A stretch of 64,000 nucleotides of DNA from Thermoproteota archaeon (GTDB taxonomy: Archaea; Thermoproteota; Thermoprotei_A; Sulfolobales; NBVN01): assembly GCA_030550455.1 (NCBI GenBank), contig JAUQPH010000004.1, positions 1-64,000 of the forward strand. The letters are read 5' to 3'. The position numbers and the translations under genes are program-made. The notes beneath the pieces are model-generated. The model had not been told where the DNA came from. It saw nothing but the letters and a program-made list of their open reading frames with translations, and did no database searches. This document shows positions 9,196 through 19,074 of the stretch, piece by piece; position 1 is the stretch's first letter, and every line of letters begins with the position of its first letter.

Positions 9196-10458
9196 TCACG
9201 ATGTTAACAGATCTTCAGCGTATAGTCCCGGGGCTCTATAGACTGTCACGTACGAACCCCTGCTTAAGCTACTTACCCCACTCTCTAGCATAATGAAGCC
9301 ATGAGAAGCTACGATCGCCTTCTGCACCGGTGAGGGTGTCTCAACGACCTCTACCTCGAGTAGCTCTTCACTAACTAGCTTTACGAACCTCAGTCTCTTG
9401 AAGCTAGTGAACCTACCAGAGTAGGAGTAGTCTGAAGCCAGTCTATAGAGGCCAATCGGGTAATGAGCTCGTGGGCGAGCTCCCTGAAGCCTCTTGATTA
9501 AGGGCTGTAAGAGGAATATTGCTCCCACTACTGTTGACTGCACCAAGCCTGGTAGTAGGACTACCGGCTTGTTCTTAACGGTAACTAGCGAGGTCACTCT
9601 ACCCGGTTGTATAGCTAGCCCTCTAACTACTAGAGCGCTATCGGGTAGCTCAAGTAGAGCGGTTAATGTAAAGTCCTTACTTCCAAGTGACGCTCCACCT
9701 ATTGTAACAACTACGTCATACATGTCTACACCCCTCTCTGCGGCTACTTTTACGGCTTCAACAGAGTCCTCCACAGGCTTCGATACCTCGACTGAGGCTC
9801 CAACAGCTTGACACATAGCTTTTACTAGAACACTGCTAGACTCTCTTTTGACTCCCTCAGTAAACTCTGAACCTATAGGTACTACGAGTACTCTAGGTCT
9901 TCTATAGACCTTAACTTCCTCGATACCTAACTCGAGCAAGGCTCTAGCTAGTGGTGGAGTTAGTATCCAGCCTTTCCTGCAAACTGCTTCACCTCTAGAT
10001 ACATCAGAACCCTTCCTAATGATCTCGTGAAACCTCTCATAGCTTCTGGGGACAACTATCTCATTGCTCTCTAAAAATCTCACGGACTCTACGGGGACTA
10101 CAGCTACCGCACCCTCCGGTACTGGGTGACCCGTCTCAACGAGTGCAGCCTCACACCGGTTGAGAACCTCACTACTCACTACCTTAAACACTTTGCTATC
10201 GCATTCAGATACAGCAAAACCGTCTACATGCGATACACTGAACTCCGGCAAGTCCTTAGGTGACACTACGTCTTCAGCGATAACTCTGTATAGAGCTTCA
10301 GCAACACTAGCAGACTCCACTCCTAAGGGAGCAAATAAGCCGGCAACGAGGTCCTCAAGCCTCTCTAGCCTTGTGTACTTAAACAACTTCTGCCTAGCAA
10401 AAACCGCGAGACTACCCGAAAGTAGGGCCTCCTCCAACCCGCACACCCACAGGCACAC
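9196..10458 (-). CDS. moeA: Molybdopterin molybdotransferase MoeA-like
   Basis: MoeA inserts molybdenum or tungsten into molybdopterin. The protein has the standard order: N-terminal domain with SHVDGFAVS, the segment ETGHPVPEGAVAVVPVE, RGSDVSRGEAV, the MoaB/Mog-like domain with VVTIGGASLGSKDFT, then LVVRGLAIQPGRV and a C-terminal beta domain. The usual substrate-site PGNP is replaced by PGLVQ, a departure worth noting. The length of 420 is normal. The first 18 residues do not look conserved, so a later start such as TTG at the LEEALL segment is possible. Peptide-fermenting hyperthermophiles use tungsten cofactor in ferredoxin oxidoreductases, which would explain the gene. Confidence 0.9.
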   Translation of the reverse strand: MCLWVCGLEEALLSGSLAVFARQKLFKYTRLERLEDLVAGLFAPLGVESASVAEALYRVIAEDVVSPKDLPEFSVSHVDGFAVSECDSKVFKVVSSEVLNRCEAALVETGHPVPEGAVAVVPVESVRFLESNEIVVPRSYERFHEIIRKGSDVSRGEAVCRKGWILTPPLARALLELGIEEVKVYRRPRVLVVPIGSEFTEGVKRESSSVLVKAMCQAVGASVEVSKPVEDSVEAVKVAAERGVDMYDVVVTIGGASLGSKDFTLTALLELPDSALVVRGLAIQPGRVTSLVTVKNKPVVLLPGLVQSTVVGAIFLLQPLIKRLQGARPRAHYPIGLYRLASDYSYSGRFTSFKRLRFVKLVSEELLEVEVVETPSPVQKAIVASHGFIMLESGVSSLSRGSYVTVYRAPGLYAEDLLTS

Positions 10459-10680
10459 TATACTAAAGCTCTAACTACTATAATCCATAAACCTAAAAAA
10501 TCAAGACTAACCTAGACCTCAGGACTACTAGTTTTGTGTGCGTAGGAAAAGCTTTGTGATTAAGACGACTGACAATCATCTCCGAAGGTCATTCTCCAAT
10601 AACTAATTAAACAATACGCTTAGTTTGCGCATATTCAAGGAGCGTTGAGATAGTAAATGACTTCGGACTTTTATTATGTA

Positions 10681-10842
10681 TCTTTTTAAGTTGGTTGGTG
10701 GGATGGAGCGAGGTCCTTCGATAAAGACAACACTCTATCGGTCGGTTGATTATGGTAGGTGATAGAGAACGCGTATCGTCCTTAGGGATGCGGTAAGTAT
10801 GTCACTGCGATACATATGCCCTAGATCGCAGGTGAAGACAGG
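10681..10842 (+). promoter_or_regulatory. Long structured leader upstream of a membrane protein gene
   Basis: A TATA-like TCTTTTTAAG at about 10680 is followed by some 150 bases before the TTG start at 10843, unusual where short leaders dominate. CTGCGAT (10805-10811) and ATCGCAG (10825-10831) form a perfect 7-bp hairpin. Its 3' arm runs directly into the ribosome-binding sequence AGGTGA at 10830-10835. The upstream part 10459-10680 is AT-rich and shows no gene. Regulation of translation by the hairpin is inference. Confidence 0.3.
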
Positions 10843-12795
10843 TTGCGCTGGGTAGAAGTGCTTAATAGAGTCAGGTTCCTGCTGCCGGCTTCTGCCTTAC
10901 TCACACTACTCTTAACCACTAGGTTCGCAGACGGTGGTAGTCTTGCTGTGCGCGTAACCTACGACTACAGTGTGTGGTACTCCACCGTTGTTGTCGTAGT
11001 GGGTGTCTTACTCGATCTTAGGGCTCTAGGCTGGACCTATAGCTATTGCTCTACACTCTTACTGAGTTTGCTTAGCGCTCTAGTAGTGTTAATCGGGAGA
11101 GTCTCTTCACTAGTTATTAATTGTACTCTTTATCTACCATACGATGTTATGCCACTCTTCGGGTCTCGCTACACGCGCGAGAGCTTCTTCATTTCTCTTG
11201 TGTTAGCTTCGGTAGGAGTTTCTCTATCTCTGGTCTCGCTCTCACTGCATTCGGCTCTAGGTAGACCCCTCGTCTTTAGAGAAGGAAGACCTGTAAATGC
11301 GGTGATAGCAAGTGCCTGGAACCGGCTCAGGTTGGCCTTCTCGACTACAAACCTGTACCTACCGTCCTCCTTCCTACTTGGCTTCACACTAAGGTTCGTC
11401 CCGGAGCTCATTTGGTGGCCATGGCATATAGGTTGGGATACTGTTGAGTACGTAGCTCACTTAGAGGACTTCATGGTCAGGCTTAATCCGTTCGCTAGCT
11501 ACTACTGGATGGGTGGGTTGAGGAACATCCCACCTATGTTGAACCTCGTCGTATTAGTCCCTGCGCACGCTTTTAGTGCCTGGGCCGTGTTTAAGGTGTA
11601 CCCAGCTGTAGCTTACGGCCTCCTTTGTCTCTCCTCAGCTCTACTAGCTAAGACGGTATTTCGCACTAGTGGCTGGGGAGCTTTCCTGACTTCAGCTATA
11701 ACGGCTTTCTACGTCCTTAACCTGAGGATCTCCTGGGACTACCAGAGGCAGCTACTGGGCTCAGTCTTCATGCTTCTCTCGCTAGCAGTTCTCGACAGAC
11801 CCGGAAGGTGGGGAGCTAAGAGGGCCGCTACCGCAGTTGCTCTACTGGTTTGCTCAGCTCTGAGCCACGAAGTCACCGGGTTCTTTGCTGCTGTAGCATC
11901 TTTCACTCTACTACTGAAGTCAGCCCTTAATCGGGAGCTATGGGGTGCTTCAGCTGGCTCTATAGCTTTAGCAGCCTCAGTGGCTCTAGAGCTGTGGTAC
12001 TGGGGTGTTCCCTACACTGAGGTCCCAGGTATTGGCACTCTACCTGCTGGCTTAGTCTCATACTTCGATGTAGATGCGTCAGAGGTCATTAGCTACTTAT
12101 TCGCTGGATTCGGGGCCGTACTCCCCCTAGCTCTACTTTCCCTCCTAGAGCGAGACTCTAGGTATATCTATTGTAAGATAGCTCTAGCTTCACTTCTTTT
12201 AGCAGGTCTATCACCACTTCTAGCACCCTATACTTCGGTAGCTGTTTGGTACAGGTTCATGGTTGGGGCAGCACCGATAGCTTCAACACTAGCGGGTGCT
12301 TGGGTAGCTAAGTCCTCAGGTGGGTGGAAGTTCCAGCTAGCCTACATCACCCTGCTTATGGTTCTAGCGTTCCCCTTTGCCTACACGGTCTTCGGAGCGA
12401 CTAAGTACGCATACTCTATGAGAGAGTTCCCACTACTGGGGCTCACACCACTACCCAACGACCAGAAGTACTTAGAGGACCTAGCGGAAGTAGCTAAAGT
12501 AGTGAAAAACTTAGACCCCGATATTGTGGTAGTAGCTCCAGACTGGGTAGCTAGGTGGGTTCATCTATCTAAGAGAAACCCCTCACCCAGTGAGCTAGTG
12601 TGGGTCTGGCCACGCTTAAACAGCACCATAGACTCCATAGTGAGAGAGCTCAAACTCAGCAAAGCGTATCTCATCACACCGCTTCAGCTGAAGAACTCCA
12701 CAGACCTCGTAGTAGTAGATGTCTGGAATGGGAAAGTCCTCTACTTATACTACGTAGAGACTAGGACCAATCAAACAGATCCTGAAGCACTCTAG
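10843..12795 (+). CDS. Polytopic membrane protein, possible GT-C type glycosyltransferase
   Basis: This 650-residue protein has about twelve hydrophobic helices spread over residues 10-530 and a soluble C-terminal tail of about 120 residues. After an N-terminal block of helices, a loop WWPWHIGWDTVEYVAHLEDF carries acidic residues, and a second loop LNLRISWDYQRQLLG precedes SHEVTGFF. Acidic residues in the first large loop and alternating helices are typical of GT-C enzymes that use lipid-linked sugars, for example for S-layer glycosylation. No family signature is certain. The TTG start follows AGGTGA, part of which lies in a hairpin. Confidence 0.5.
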   Translation: MRWVEVLNRVRFLLPASALLTLLLTTRFADGGSLAVRVTYDYSVWYSTVVVVVGVLLDLRALGWTYSYCSTLLLSLLSALVVLIGRVSSLVINCTLYLPYDVMPLFGSRYTRESFFISLVLASVGVSLSLVSLSLHSALGRPLVFREGRPVNAVIASAWNRLRLAFSTTNLYLPSSFLLGFTLRFVPELIWWPWHIGWDTVEYVAHLEDFMVRLNPFASYYWMGGLRNIPPMLNLVVLVPAHAFSAWAVFKVYPAVAYGLLCLSSALLAKTVFRTSGWGAFLTSAITAFYVLNLRISWDYQRQLLGSVFMLLSLAVLDRPGRWGAKRAATAVALLVCSALSHEVTGFFAAVASFTLLLKSALNRELWGASAGSIALAASVALELWYWGVPYTEVPGIGTLPAGLVSYFDVDASEVISYLFAGFGAVLPLALLSLLERDSRYIYCKIALASLLLAGLSPLLAPYTSVAVWYRFMVGAAPIASTLAGAWVAKSSGGWKFQLAYITLLMVLAFPFAYTVFGATKYAYSMREFPLLGLTPLPNDQKYLEDLAEVAKVVKNLDPDIVVVAPDWVARWVHLSKRNPSPSELVWVWPRLNSTIDSIVRELKLSKAYLITPLQLKNSTDLVVVDVWNGKVLYLYYVETRTNQTDPEAL

Positions 12796-13134
12796 GTGCT
12801 TCACACATTTATGAAGAGACACCTAATTACGCATATCTCAAATCTCTTTACTCCGACAATGTGGCTGCATCACTAACAATAGAATAGTGGGAAATCACCT
12901 AGAACGGATCTGAAAGGGATCATAGTGATGAACCCATTTCTAGCTTACCTTAATCTAGAATCTTCCTTAAGATCGCTTAGTGGTATAACATCACCGATTT
13001 TAAAGTTAAGATTAATAGGTCTCGTAAAGCATTATGCTACGTACCATTATACAAAATAGAATAGTTATTATATCCATCGAGCATCTATATCAGTCAAACA
13101 ACACTTATTTTTAGAAGAAACGAAACCCGTAGAT
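12796..13134. other. Intergenic region without a recognisable gene
   Basis: This AT-rich stretch holds no open frame with protein-like sequence. Just before the next gene there is an A/T-rich promoter-like segment (CTTATTTTTAGAAG at about 13108) spaced about 25 bases from the start at 13135. Nothing else is supported. Confidence 0.4.
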
Positions 13135-13437
13135 TTGGTGGGCGTTTTGAAGTGTGTTGATAGGTCGATTGACTACCTCGGAGCTTCGATAAGGGTCTCT
13201 ATTACGACATCTAATGAGTCAGTGTGTGCTGAAGTTAGTGGAGTGAGAGATCCGCAGGAAATCGTGGAAGTCGTAAGAAAGCATGGTGGATGCCGAATAC
13301 TGTCGGAAGACCCTCTGAAGGTAGTATCCGCTGACGGAGAAATAGTGGTATCAGCAGAACCTGAAAACCTCCTGGCGAGAGCCTACCTCGGGGTCGCAGT
13401 TGAGAAGCTCAGGAGGCTTTGTGAATCCGAGAGTTAG
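13135..13437 (+). CDS. Hypothetical protein of 100 residues
   Basis: This is a small protein with alternating beta strands and one C-terminal helix. The N-terminal half holds VLKCVDRSIDYLGASIRVSITTS and a second strand-helix unit (VCAEVSGVRDPQEIVEVVRKHGGC). The end is an amphipathic helix LARAYLGVAVEKLRRLCES. It has four Cys and no membrane segment. The start is TTG or the adjacent GTG, preceded by a TATA-like stretch. No family is recognised. It stands alone between a membrane glycosyltransferase-like gene and the peptide transporter operon. Confidence 0.5.
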   Translation: MVGVLKCVDRSIDYLGASIRVSITTSNESVCAEVSGVRDPQEIVEVVRKHGGCRILSEDPLKVVSADGEIVVSAEPENLLARAYLGVAVEKLRRLCESES

Positions 13438-13650
13438 ACTTCTCCAAGGTTCAGCTAGTACGAGTATAGTGGCTAGAGACCATTATCGAGGCTGAATGAA
13501 GTTCGATTACGAGCGATGGCATAAAAGATCGACGATTTGGAATTCCGAAACCTGCTCTAAGCGATCAGTGTATCGATACAACGACTTTTAGATTTTAGAA
13601 CATAAAAGGTTTATTTTGTTTTTATCAAAAATTTGTACGGGTGACTCTGC

Positions 13651-16413
13651 ATGCTCTCGCGGTCGGTTCTTCTAGTTGTGCTACTGTTAGCATCTATCTT
13701 GTCGTCCTACGCTATAGCCCTCGCTCAAGGCTCCTCTACCACGAAGGGTCCTAGAGTCGAAACTCTCACGTATGTCGGTGTGACTACGACGGATAAGGGT
13801 ATTAAGGGTGTTGAAACTGGAGAGTTTGACGCATTCATGTGGGAAGTACTCCCAGACGATCTCGAAAAAGCTGGTGCTGATGTGAGCAAGCTAAGGCTAA
13901 TACCTGCGCTTAGGTTCTTCGATGTTTTAGATATAAACGCGTATAGTGACCCCAATGAGATGGGTGTTTGCGGTTTAGCTACGAGACCTCGAGACGGGGT
14001 CGTCGTGTTTAATCCGTTCGCCATCCGGGAGATAAGGTTCCAGCTAAATAATCTGATCAACAGAAAGTATATCAGCAACGAGCTTCTGAAGGGTGGTGGA
14101 GAACCAGCCTTCACTTACGTAAGCATTAGCCACCCAGCATGGAGATACATAAAGGACGTTGCGGACATGCTCGGTTTAAGGGAGGAGGGCAACGAGCTAC
14201 TAGCTCTACAAAAGATTAGGGAGGCCATGTTGAATGCTTCTATGTGTGCTCAGAAATTCGGTTACTCCATAGCTAGCGAGAGGGACCCTTCAACCGGAAG
14301 GGATGTCTGGACTCTCACAAGACCAGGTGGTTCTAAAGAGCCGATAAAGATAGTCCTCTTAATAAGGATAGAAGACGAGAGGAGACTAATAGGAGACTAT
14401 CTAGCTAGCCAGCTAGAGAAAGCGGGATTCCTCGTCGAGAGGAAATACATTGAGAGAGCTCAATTCAGACCCTTAGTTAGGTCGGCGGAGCCTAGGAACT
14501 TAGACTGGCACATCTACACCCATGGAGACACCATGATTAGGTCGATATGGATACACGAGGAAGTCGGCTGGTACTCATCAGAATTCGCCTCTCTACCTGC
14601 TACAGGAGGCCTGTGGGAATATACAGCAGAACACGCTAAAGCACTCGGAGACTTCGTTCAAGAGAAGCTAGAGGCAATAGCTAGAGAGCTCTACAGAGGG
14701 CAAGTTAAAGACCTAGAGGACTACTGGAATAAGGTAAGAGAAGGAACATACTTGGGGATATACCAAAGCTTAAGAGTATTTGTCATAGGCATAAGGAACT
14801 TCTATATCGTTAACCCTAGGGTTAAGGACATGGTTTACAGCCCAGTCTTTGGAATAACTATCGAATGGCCGTGGAGGACAGCCTTAACTCCTGACTCTAA
14901 GATAAGGGTGGCTCTATACGCCTCTACAGGGAGCCTCTTTCTCTACGAGTGGAACCCAATATCCGGTGTTGGCGGCGTTTATGGAAGCTACATCTGGTAC
15001 TATGTCCGCGACTATGCGTGGCTCAGGCACCCATCCACCTTAGAGCCCATACCGGTTAGAGCCACCTGGAGAGTAACTCAGAATGATGTAAACGTACCTA
15101 CTACAGCCGTTATGTACGATCCGGCTAAGCACTCCTGGGTCAATGTCCCAGAGGGTACTAAGGCCTCTTATGTAATCGATATCAACTTTAAGCTCGGCAA
15201 CTACCACGACGGATCTCCGCAGACCTTACTAGACATACTGACGAACTTTGCTTGGTACGTTGAGTGGGCCTTTAAGTCCGGTGATGACGATATTTGGTAT
15301 CACCCGAACATAGAGTCCGACAAGTACATAGCTGAGGATGTGGCAGGAATAGAGATCATAAACTCTACAGCCATCAGGGTCTACGGGAACTACGGACTCT
15401 TCTATAGCCTTGATGAAACCGCAACTTACTACCTCGACTACCTCTGGCCTTCTTGGAACCCGCTCCTTAGGCTAGCCTTCGAGTACGTAGTCCTCTACAA
15501 GGGACCTGTGAGCGGTGCTAAGTACGGCTGGCTAACAGGCGAAGGTGAGAGAACCCTAGACGCCATGAACCCCAATCATGTGGGTGACGTAGCTGAAGCC
15601 CTCAGGATCATTGGTCGGGGAGGGTATACTCCACCACACCTCGCTAGTACAGCTAAGATGCTGGAAGAAAAAGGTGTCAGAGTTCAAGACTTAGCTAAAG
15701 CTACAGAAACGCTAGCGAAGTTTATTACTGAGCATAAGCATATGGCAGTAAGCAATGGGCCGTACTACATAGATAAGTACGTACCTGAGCAAATGTACAT
15801 AGAGCTTAAAGCGTTTAGAGATCCTACATACCCATTCACTCCTGACTACTGGCTAAAGGCTTTCGAAGTGTCTCAAATTAAGGTTGCTGGAGTAATTAAG
15901 GCTCCAACAATTTTGGTAGTAGGCTATAGTGCGGAAGTCGAAGTACCGATACTTAAGTACGTAATATTCCCAGACGAGGGTACTAAGGAGGCGACAGATG
16001 TCAACGCCGAGCTCGTTGTTCTCGGAGCTAAGGATGAGGTGCTGGCCTCGGTAACAGGTAAGGTCAAGGAGGTAGGTCCACCAACTGTGTGGGAATTCGA
16101 GCTAGGACCCAGTATAACCAATAAGCTCTCAGGGCTTAAAACTGTGACTATCGAGGTTAGGTTCTGGAGAAGTCCCGGTTTCTACGACGTTTCAGAGAGG
16201 TTTACCGTCGAGGTCCTAAGCGTGGAGACTCCGACACCTACAGCAACAGTTAAGACAGTAACTAGTGTCGTAACGAGCGCTGTTACGGTAACCGGAGTTT
16301 CTACTACTACCATCGAAGTCTCACCACTTGTGACGCCGGCCGGTGCTGGGTTAGCCGTTGTGGCGTTGATTGTTGGAATCCTGATTGGGGCGTTAGTTAT
16401 TAGGAGAAAGTAG
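13651..16413 (+). CDS. ABC transporter peptide-binding protein, family 5, membrane anchored
   Basis: This extracellular solute-binding protein of 920 residues is first in an Opp/Dpp-type operon. Residues 1-26 are a signal peptide (LLVVLLLASILSSYAIALAQG). The binding domains include a repeated 'HDGSPQT...DILTNFAWYVEW' segment and FLYEWNP, typical of SBP_bac_5. Residues about 860-895 are a Thr/Val-rich linker, followed by a C-terminal membrane helix (GAGLAVVALIVGILIGALVIRRK). This is the common crenarchaeal way to hold a binding protein at the membrane. ATG 13651 follows GGGTGA, with an A/T-rich promoter at about 13600-13625. Two permease genes follow at once. Peptide specificity is inferred from the family. 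Confidence 0.88.
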   Translation: MLSRSVLLVVLLLASILSSYAIALAQGSSTTKGPRVETLTYVGVTTTDKGIKGVETGEFDAFMWEVLPDDLEKAGADVSKLRLIPALRFFDVLDINAYSDPNEMGVCGLATRPRDGVVVFNPFAIREIRFQLNNLINRKYISNELLKGGGEPAFTYVSISHPAWRYIKDVADMLGLREEGNELLALQKIREAMLNASMCAQKFGYSIASERDPSTGRDVWTLTRPGGSKEPIKIVLLIRIEDERRLIGDYLASQLEKAGFLVERKYIERAQFRPLVRSAEPRNLDWHIYTHGDTMIRSIWIHEEVGWYSSEFASLPATGGLWEYTAEHAKALGDFVQEKLEAIARELYRGQVKDLEDYWNKVREGTYLGIYQSLRVFVIGIRNFYIVNPRVKDMVYSPVFGITIEWPWRTALTPDSKIRVALYASTGSLFLYEWNPISGVGGVYGSYIWYYVRDYAWLRHPSTLEPIPVRATWRVTQNDVNVPTTAVMYDPAKHSWVNVPEGTKASYVIDINFKLGNYHDGSPQTLLDILTNFAWYVEWAFKSGDDDIWYHPNIESDKYIAEDVAGIEIINSTAIRVYGNYGLFYSLDETATYYLDYLWPSWNPLLRLAFEYVVLYKGPVSGAKYGWLTGEGERTLDAMNPNHVGDVAEALRIIGRGGYTPPHLASTAKMLEEKGVRVQDLAKATETLAKFITEHKHMAVSNGPYYIDKYVPEQMYIELKAFRDPTYPFTPDYWLKAFEVSQIKVAGVIKAPTILVVGYSAEVEVPILKYVIFPDEGTKEATDVNAELVVLGAKDEVLASVTGKVKEVGPPTVWEFELGPSITNKLSGLKTVTIEVRFWRSPGFYDVSERFTVEVLSVETPTPTATVKTVTSVVTSAVTVTGVSTTTIEVSPLVTPAGAGLAVVALIVGILIGALVIRRK

Positions 16414-16427
16414 TAGGCTGTTTCCGT

Positions 16428-17492
16428 ATGTCAAGCACAGCCAGGTTTTTTGCTTCTAACCTTGTTAACGCTTTTCTAGTTGTTTTTCTCACAGTCCTCA
16501 TAGCCTCCATAGCCTTTAACTTCGTACACGAGAAAGAGTCTTGGGGTAGGGTATACGAGACCGTAGAATCTGAAGTCAGGAGGTTCATCATCGAGAATCC
16601 TAGAGCGACGCCTGAAGACGTAGAGAACTATAAACGCTTTAGAGAGAGCTACTGGATCAGCTTTTATGGCCTAGATCAACCCGTCGCTTATAGAATCTTA
16701 GTAGCTACCTACAAGACCCTAATGCTGGATTTCGGTGATGCTAGAATATTATATACAGCCTACGGACACACAAAGGATGTTAGGTCAATAGTGTTGACAG
16801 CTATGGGTAGAACAGCCCTTCTATTTACTACTGCCACTCTCCTTAACATAGTTTTTGGCATACTATTCGGTGTTCTTATAGCATCTAAGGCCGGCTCTAC
16901 GCTAGATAAAGTGAGTGGGATCCTCGCTATGATTACTAACGCTATGCCCCTCTACTGGTTTGGGGCTATAATGATATGGTTCTTCGCGTACAGGCTCAAC
17001 TTATTTCCAGCAGCATCTTGGAGACCTATACCACCCTACGTTGCTGAGAACCCCATAGAGCTCATAAAGTGGTTTGCTTGGCATATGTTCATTCCCATAA
17101 TATCAATGTTTGTACTGGGAGTCTTCGGTTGGGCTTGGAGCATTAGGGCAGTAGTAGTTGAAAAATACTCGGAGGACTTCGTCATGGTTCTCAGGGCTAA
17201 GGGGCTACCCGAAAGGTACATAAGGTATAAGCATGTACTACGCGCAGCTGCACCACCAGTCGTCACTATGGCAACACTATCTATAACTGGTTCTCTTTTT
17301 GGGGCCATAGTAAGCGAAGTCCTCTTCCAGTGGCCCGGAATGGGGATGCTCTATTATACAGCACTTAGAAACAGTGACACCATCGTTGTTTTAGCAGACA
17401 CCTACGCCTTCGTAGTTCTCTTCGTAGCCGCTAAACTCATACTTGACCTAGTCTACGGCCTCCTAGACCCTAGAATAAGGATTAAGAGGTGA
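16428..17492 (+). CDS. Oligo/dipeptide ABC transporter permease, DppB type
   Basis: An inner-membrane permease with six or so helices. It begins with an N-terminal helix (LVNAFLVVFLTVLIASIAFNFV), then an external loop, then the BPD_transp_1 core. The EAA-type motif region reads VLRAKGLPERYIRYKHVLRAAAPPVV, which contacts the ATPase. The C-terminus DLVYGLLDPRIRIKR is diagnostic for DppB/OppB. It starts 14 bases after the binding protein stop and is followed after 4 bases by the DppC-type gene. No ATPase gene is found in the operon. Confidence 0.9.
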   Translation: MSSTARFFASNLVNAFLVVFLTVLIASIAFNFVHEKESWGRVYETVESEVRRFIIENPRATPEDVENYKRFRESYWISFYGLDQPVAYRILVATYKTLMLDFGDARILYTAYGHTKDVRSIVLTAMGRTALLFTTATLLNIVFGILFGVLIASKAGSTLDKVSGILAMITNAMPLYWFGAIMIWFFAYRLNLFPAASWRPIPPYVAENPIELIKWFAWHMFIPIISMFVLGVFGWAWSIRAVVVEKYSEDFVMVLRAKGLPERYIRYKHVLRAAAPPVVTMATLSITGSLFGAIVSEVLFQWPGMGMLYYTALRNSDTIVVLADTYAFVVLFVAAKLILDLVYGLLDPRIRIKR

Positions 17493-17496
17493 GCAC

Positions 17497-19074
17497 ATGT
17501 CACGAAACACTGAAGCCCCCAGATACCTATCTCGGTACCATCTCCTGAAGACCTTGACCAGAGACAGGATGTTTATTACCGGCCTCCTGCTTCTGTCCCT
17601 CTTAACCTTAATGGCAGTAGCGGGCTATGCCTGGGTCCCTGAAGACGTTAAAACGAGCTGGTACTACAACGTTAGGTGGACTTTGAATCCTAAGCTAGTT
17701 CCACCGTGTTGGGTTAACTACCTCACTCATGAAAGTAGAACACCAACTATCAATCTGACCTATACAGAGGCTAGTGAGTATTGGCGTGTTAAGGCTGAAG
17801 AAATGTGGCAGGTTAGAAGGTGGGAGCTGATCTCGATGGGAATAACCAACGAGAGCGTGTTGAGTAAGCTAAGGAACGAAGTCTATGAGAGAGCTAGGCA
17901 GGAGCTCGAGGGTAGGGGATTAAGCTACTCATTTGATTACCACTACTCATGGGTCATCCCACCTCAAGACTTCGCCCTAGTTATTAAAAGCCACAATCGA
18001 GATAGAGTAGCAAACATAACCGCTATTATAGCTAGACCTGACGGCATTCAGGTGAGGTTCGTTCTCGCCAACAGGGTAGAGCTCTACCGAAATGAGGAGA
18101 AAGTGCTTAAGGTGAGCTTTTCTAAAGACTTTGCTGAGAAGCTAGTTCGGGTTTATCTAGCTGCTAAGGTAGACCCTGAGACTCTCAAGGTACTAAGCGA
18201 CTATATAAGCTACGGTCTTAGGTCACCAGTCGAGATATTTTTCTATGGAGAGCTAGGGACGGGTGGTAAAGTCGTTCTCGCCAATACGACGGAGGGGAAG
18301 TACGTGGTTCGAATTGACGCAGTTTTTTCTGAGACGGTGAATGCTGAAGATATTGACGTTAAACTGAGGATCCTTGGGAGTTGTTACGGAGTCCTTGGTA
18401 CGGATGATGTGGGTAGAGATAACTTCTGGACTCTCCTAGCGGGTTCTGGTGTAGCATTACTAATAGGCCTCCCTTATGCGGTACTTTCTAGGCTTACGGG
18501 CCTCGTGTATGGAGCTGTAAGCGGTTTTTACGGCGGAACCCTCGTAGACATTGTGATGCAGAGGGTCTGCGAGATCGTTTATTCCATGCCGTTTCTGCCT
18601 TTCATAGTAATGATATCGTACGTCTTGAGAGAAACCACGGGCGCTCAAGTCGGGATAGCACAGATAATAGGTCTTCTCCTTGTTTTCGGCTGGCCTGGTG
18701 TAGCAATAATATCTAGAAGCATGGCTCTCAGCATACGGGAAGAACTGTATGTAGAGTCAGCAATAGCTATTGGGGCTACCAAGTCTAGGATAATTTTAAA
18801 GTACATAGTTCCTCAGCTAATGCCCTATTTCTTTGCCTCAGTTATGCTAGCGACTCCAGGTGCTATACTAACCGAGGTGTTTCTCAGTGTGTTAGGATTA
18901 ACTGACCCAAACCTTCCTTCTTGGGGTAAGATGATTAGTGGTGCTCAACTAACTGTTCACGCTTGGTGGTGGATAATACCTCCAGGGATAGCGATAACAT
19001 TAACGGGACTGGCTTTCATGTTCCTAGGGTATTCCATAGAGAACGCGACTAACCCCAGGAGGAGGAGATTATGA
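17497..19074 (+). CDS. Oligo/dipeptide ABC transporter permease, DppC type with large extracellular insertion
   Basis: This second permease partner has 525 residues, about 200 more than bacterial DppC. The first helix (MFITGLLLLSLLTLMAVAGYAW) is followed by about 260 residues of soluble sequence before LGTDDVGRDNFWTLLAGSG, which begins the normal DppC core. The EAA motif region is AIAIGATKSRIILKYIVPQLMPYF, and the end is FLGYSIENATNPRRRR. The inserted domain lies outside the cell and may contact the binding protein. The same layout is seen in the minus-strand cluster at 53755. Its stop overlaps the next gene's ATG by 4 bases. Confidence 0.9.
   Translation: MSRNTEAPRYLSRYHLLKTLTRDRMFITGLLLLSLLTLMAVAGYAWVPEDVKTSWYYNVRWTLNPKLVPPCWVNYLTHESRTPTINLTYTEASEYWRVKAEEMWQVRRWELISMGITNESVLSKLRNEVYERARQELEGRGLSYSFDYHYSWVIPPQDFALVIKSHNRDRVANITAIIARPDGIQVRFVLANRVELYRNEEKVLKVSFSKDFAEKLVRVYLAAKVDPETLKVLSDYISYGLRSPVEIFFYGELGTGGKVVLANTTEGKYVVRIDAVFSETVNAEDIDVKLRILGSCYGVLGTDDVGRDNFWTLLAGSGVALLIGLPYAVLSRLTGLVYGAVSGFYGGTLVDIVMQRVCEIVYSMPFLPFIVMISYVLRETTGAQVGIAQIIGLLLVFGWPGVAIISRSMALSIREELYVESAIAIGATKSRIILKYIVPQLMPYFFASVMLATPGAILTEVFLSVLGLTDPNLPSWGKMISGAQLTVHAWWWIIPPGIAITLTGLAFMFLGYSIENATNPRRRRL

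Noticed and set aside
12900-12960. D'/C'-like pair (CTGA and GTGATGA) between the glycosyltransferase-like gene and the next gene
   Set aside because: There is no upstream C box at a proper distance and no downstream D box, so it is probably chance.
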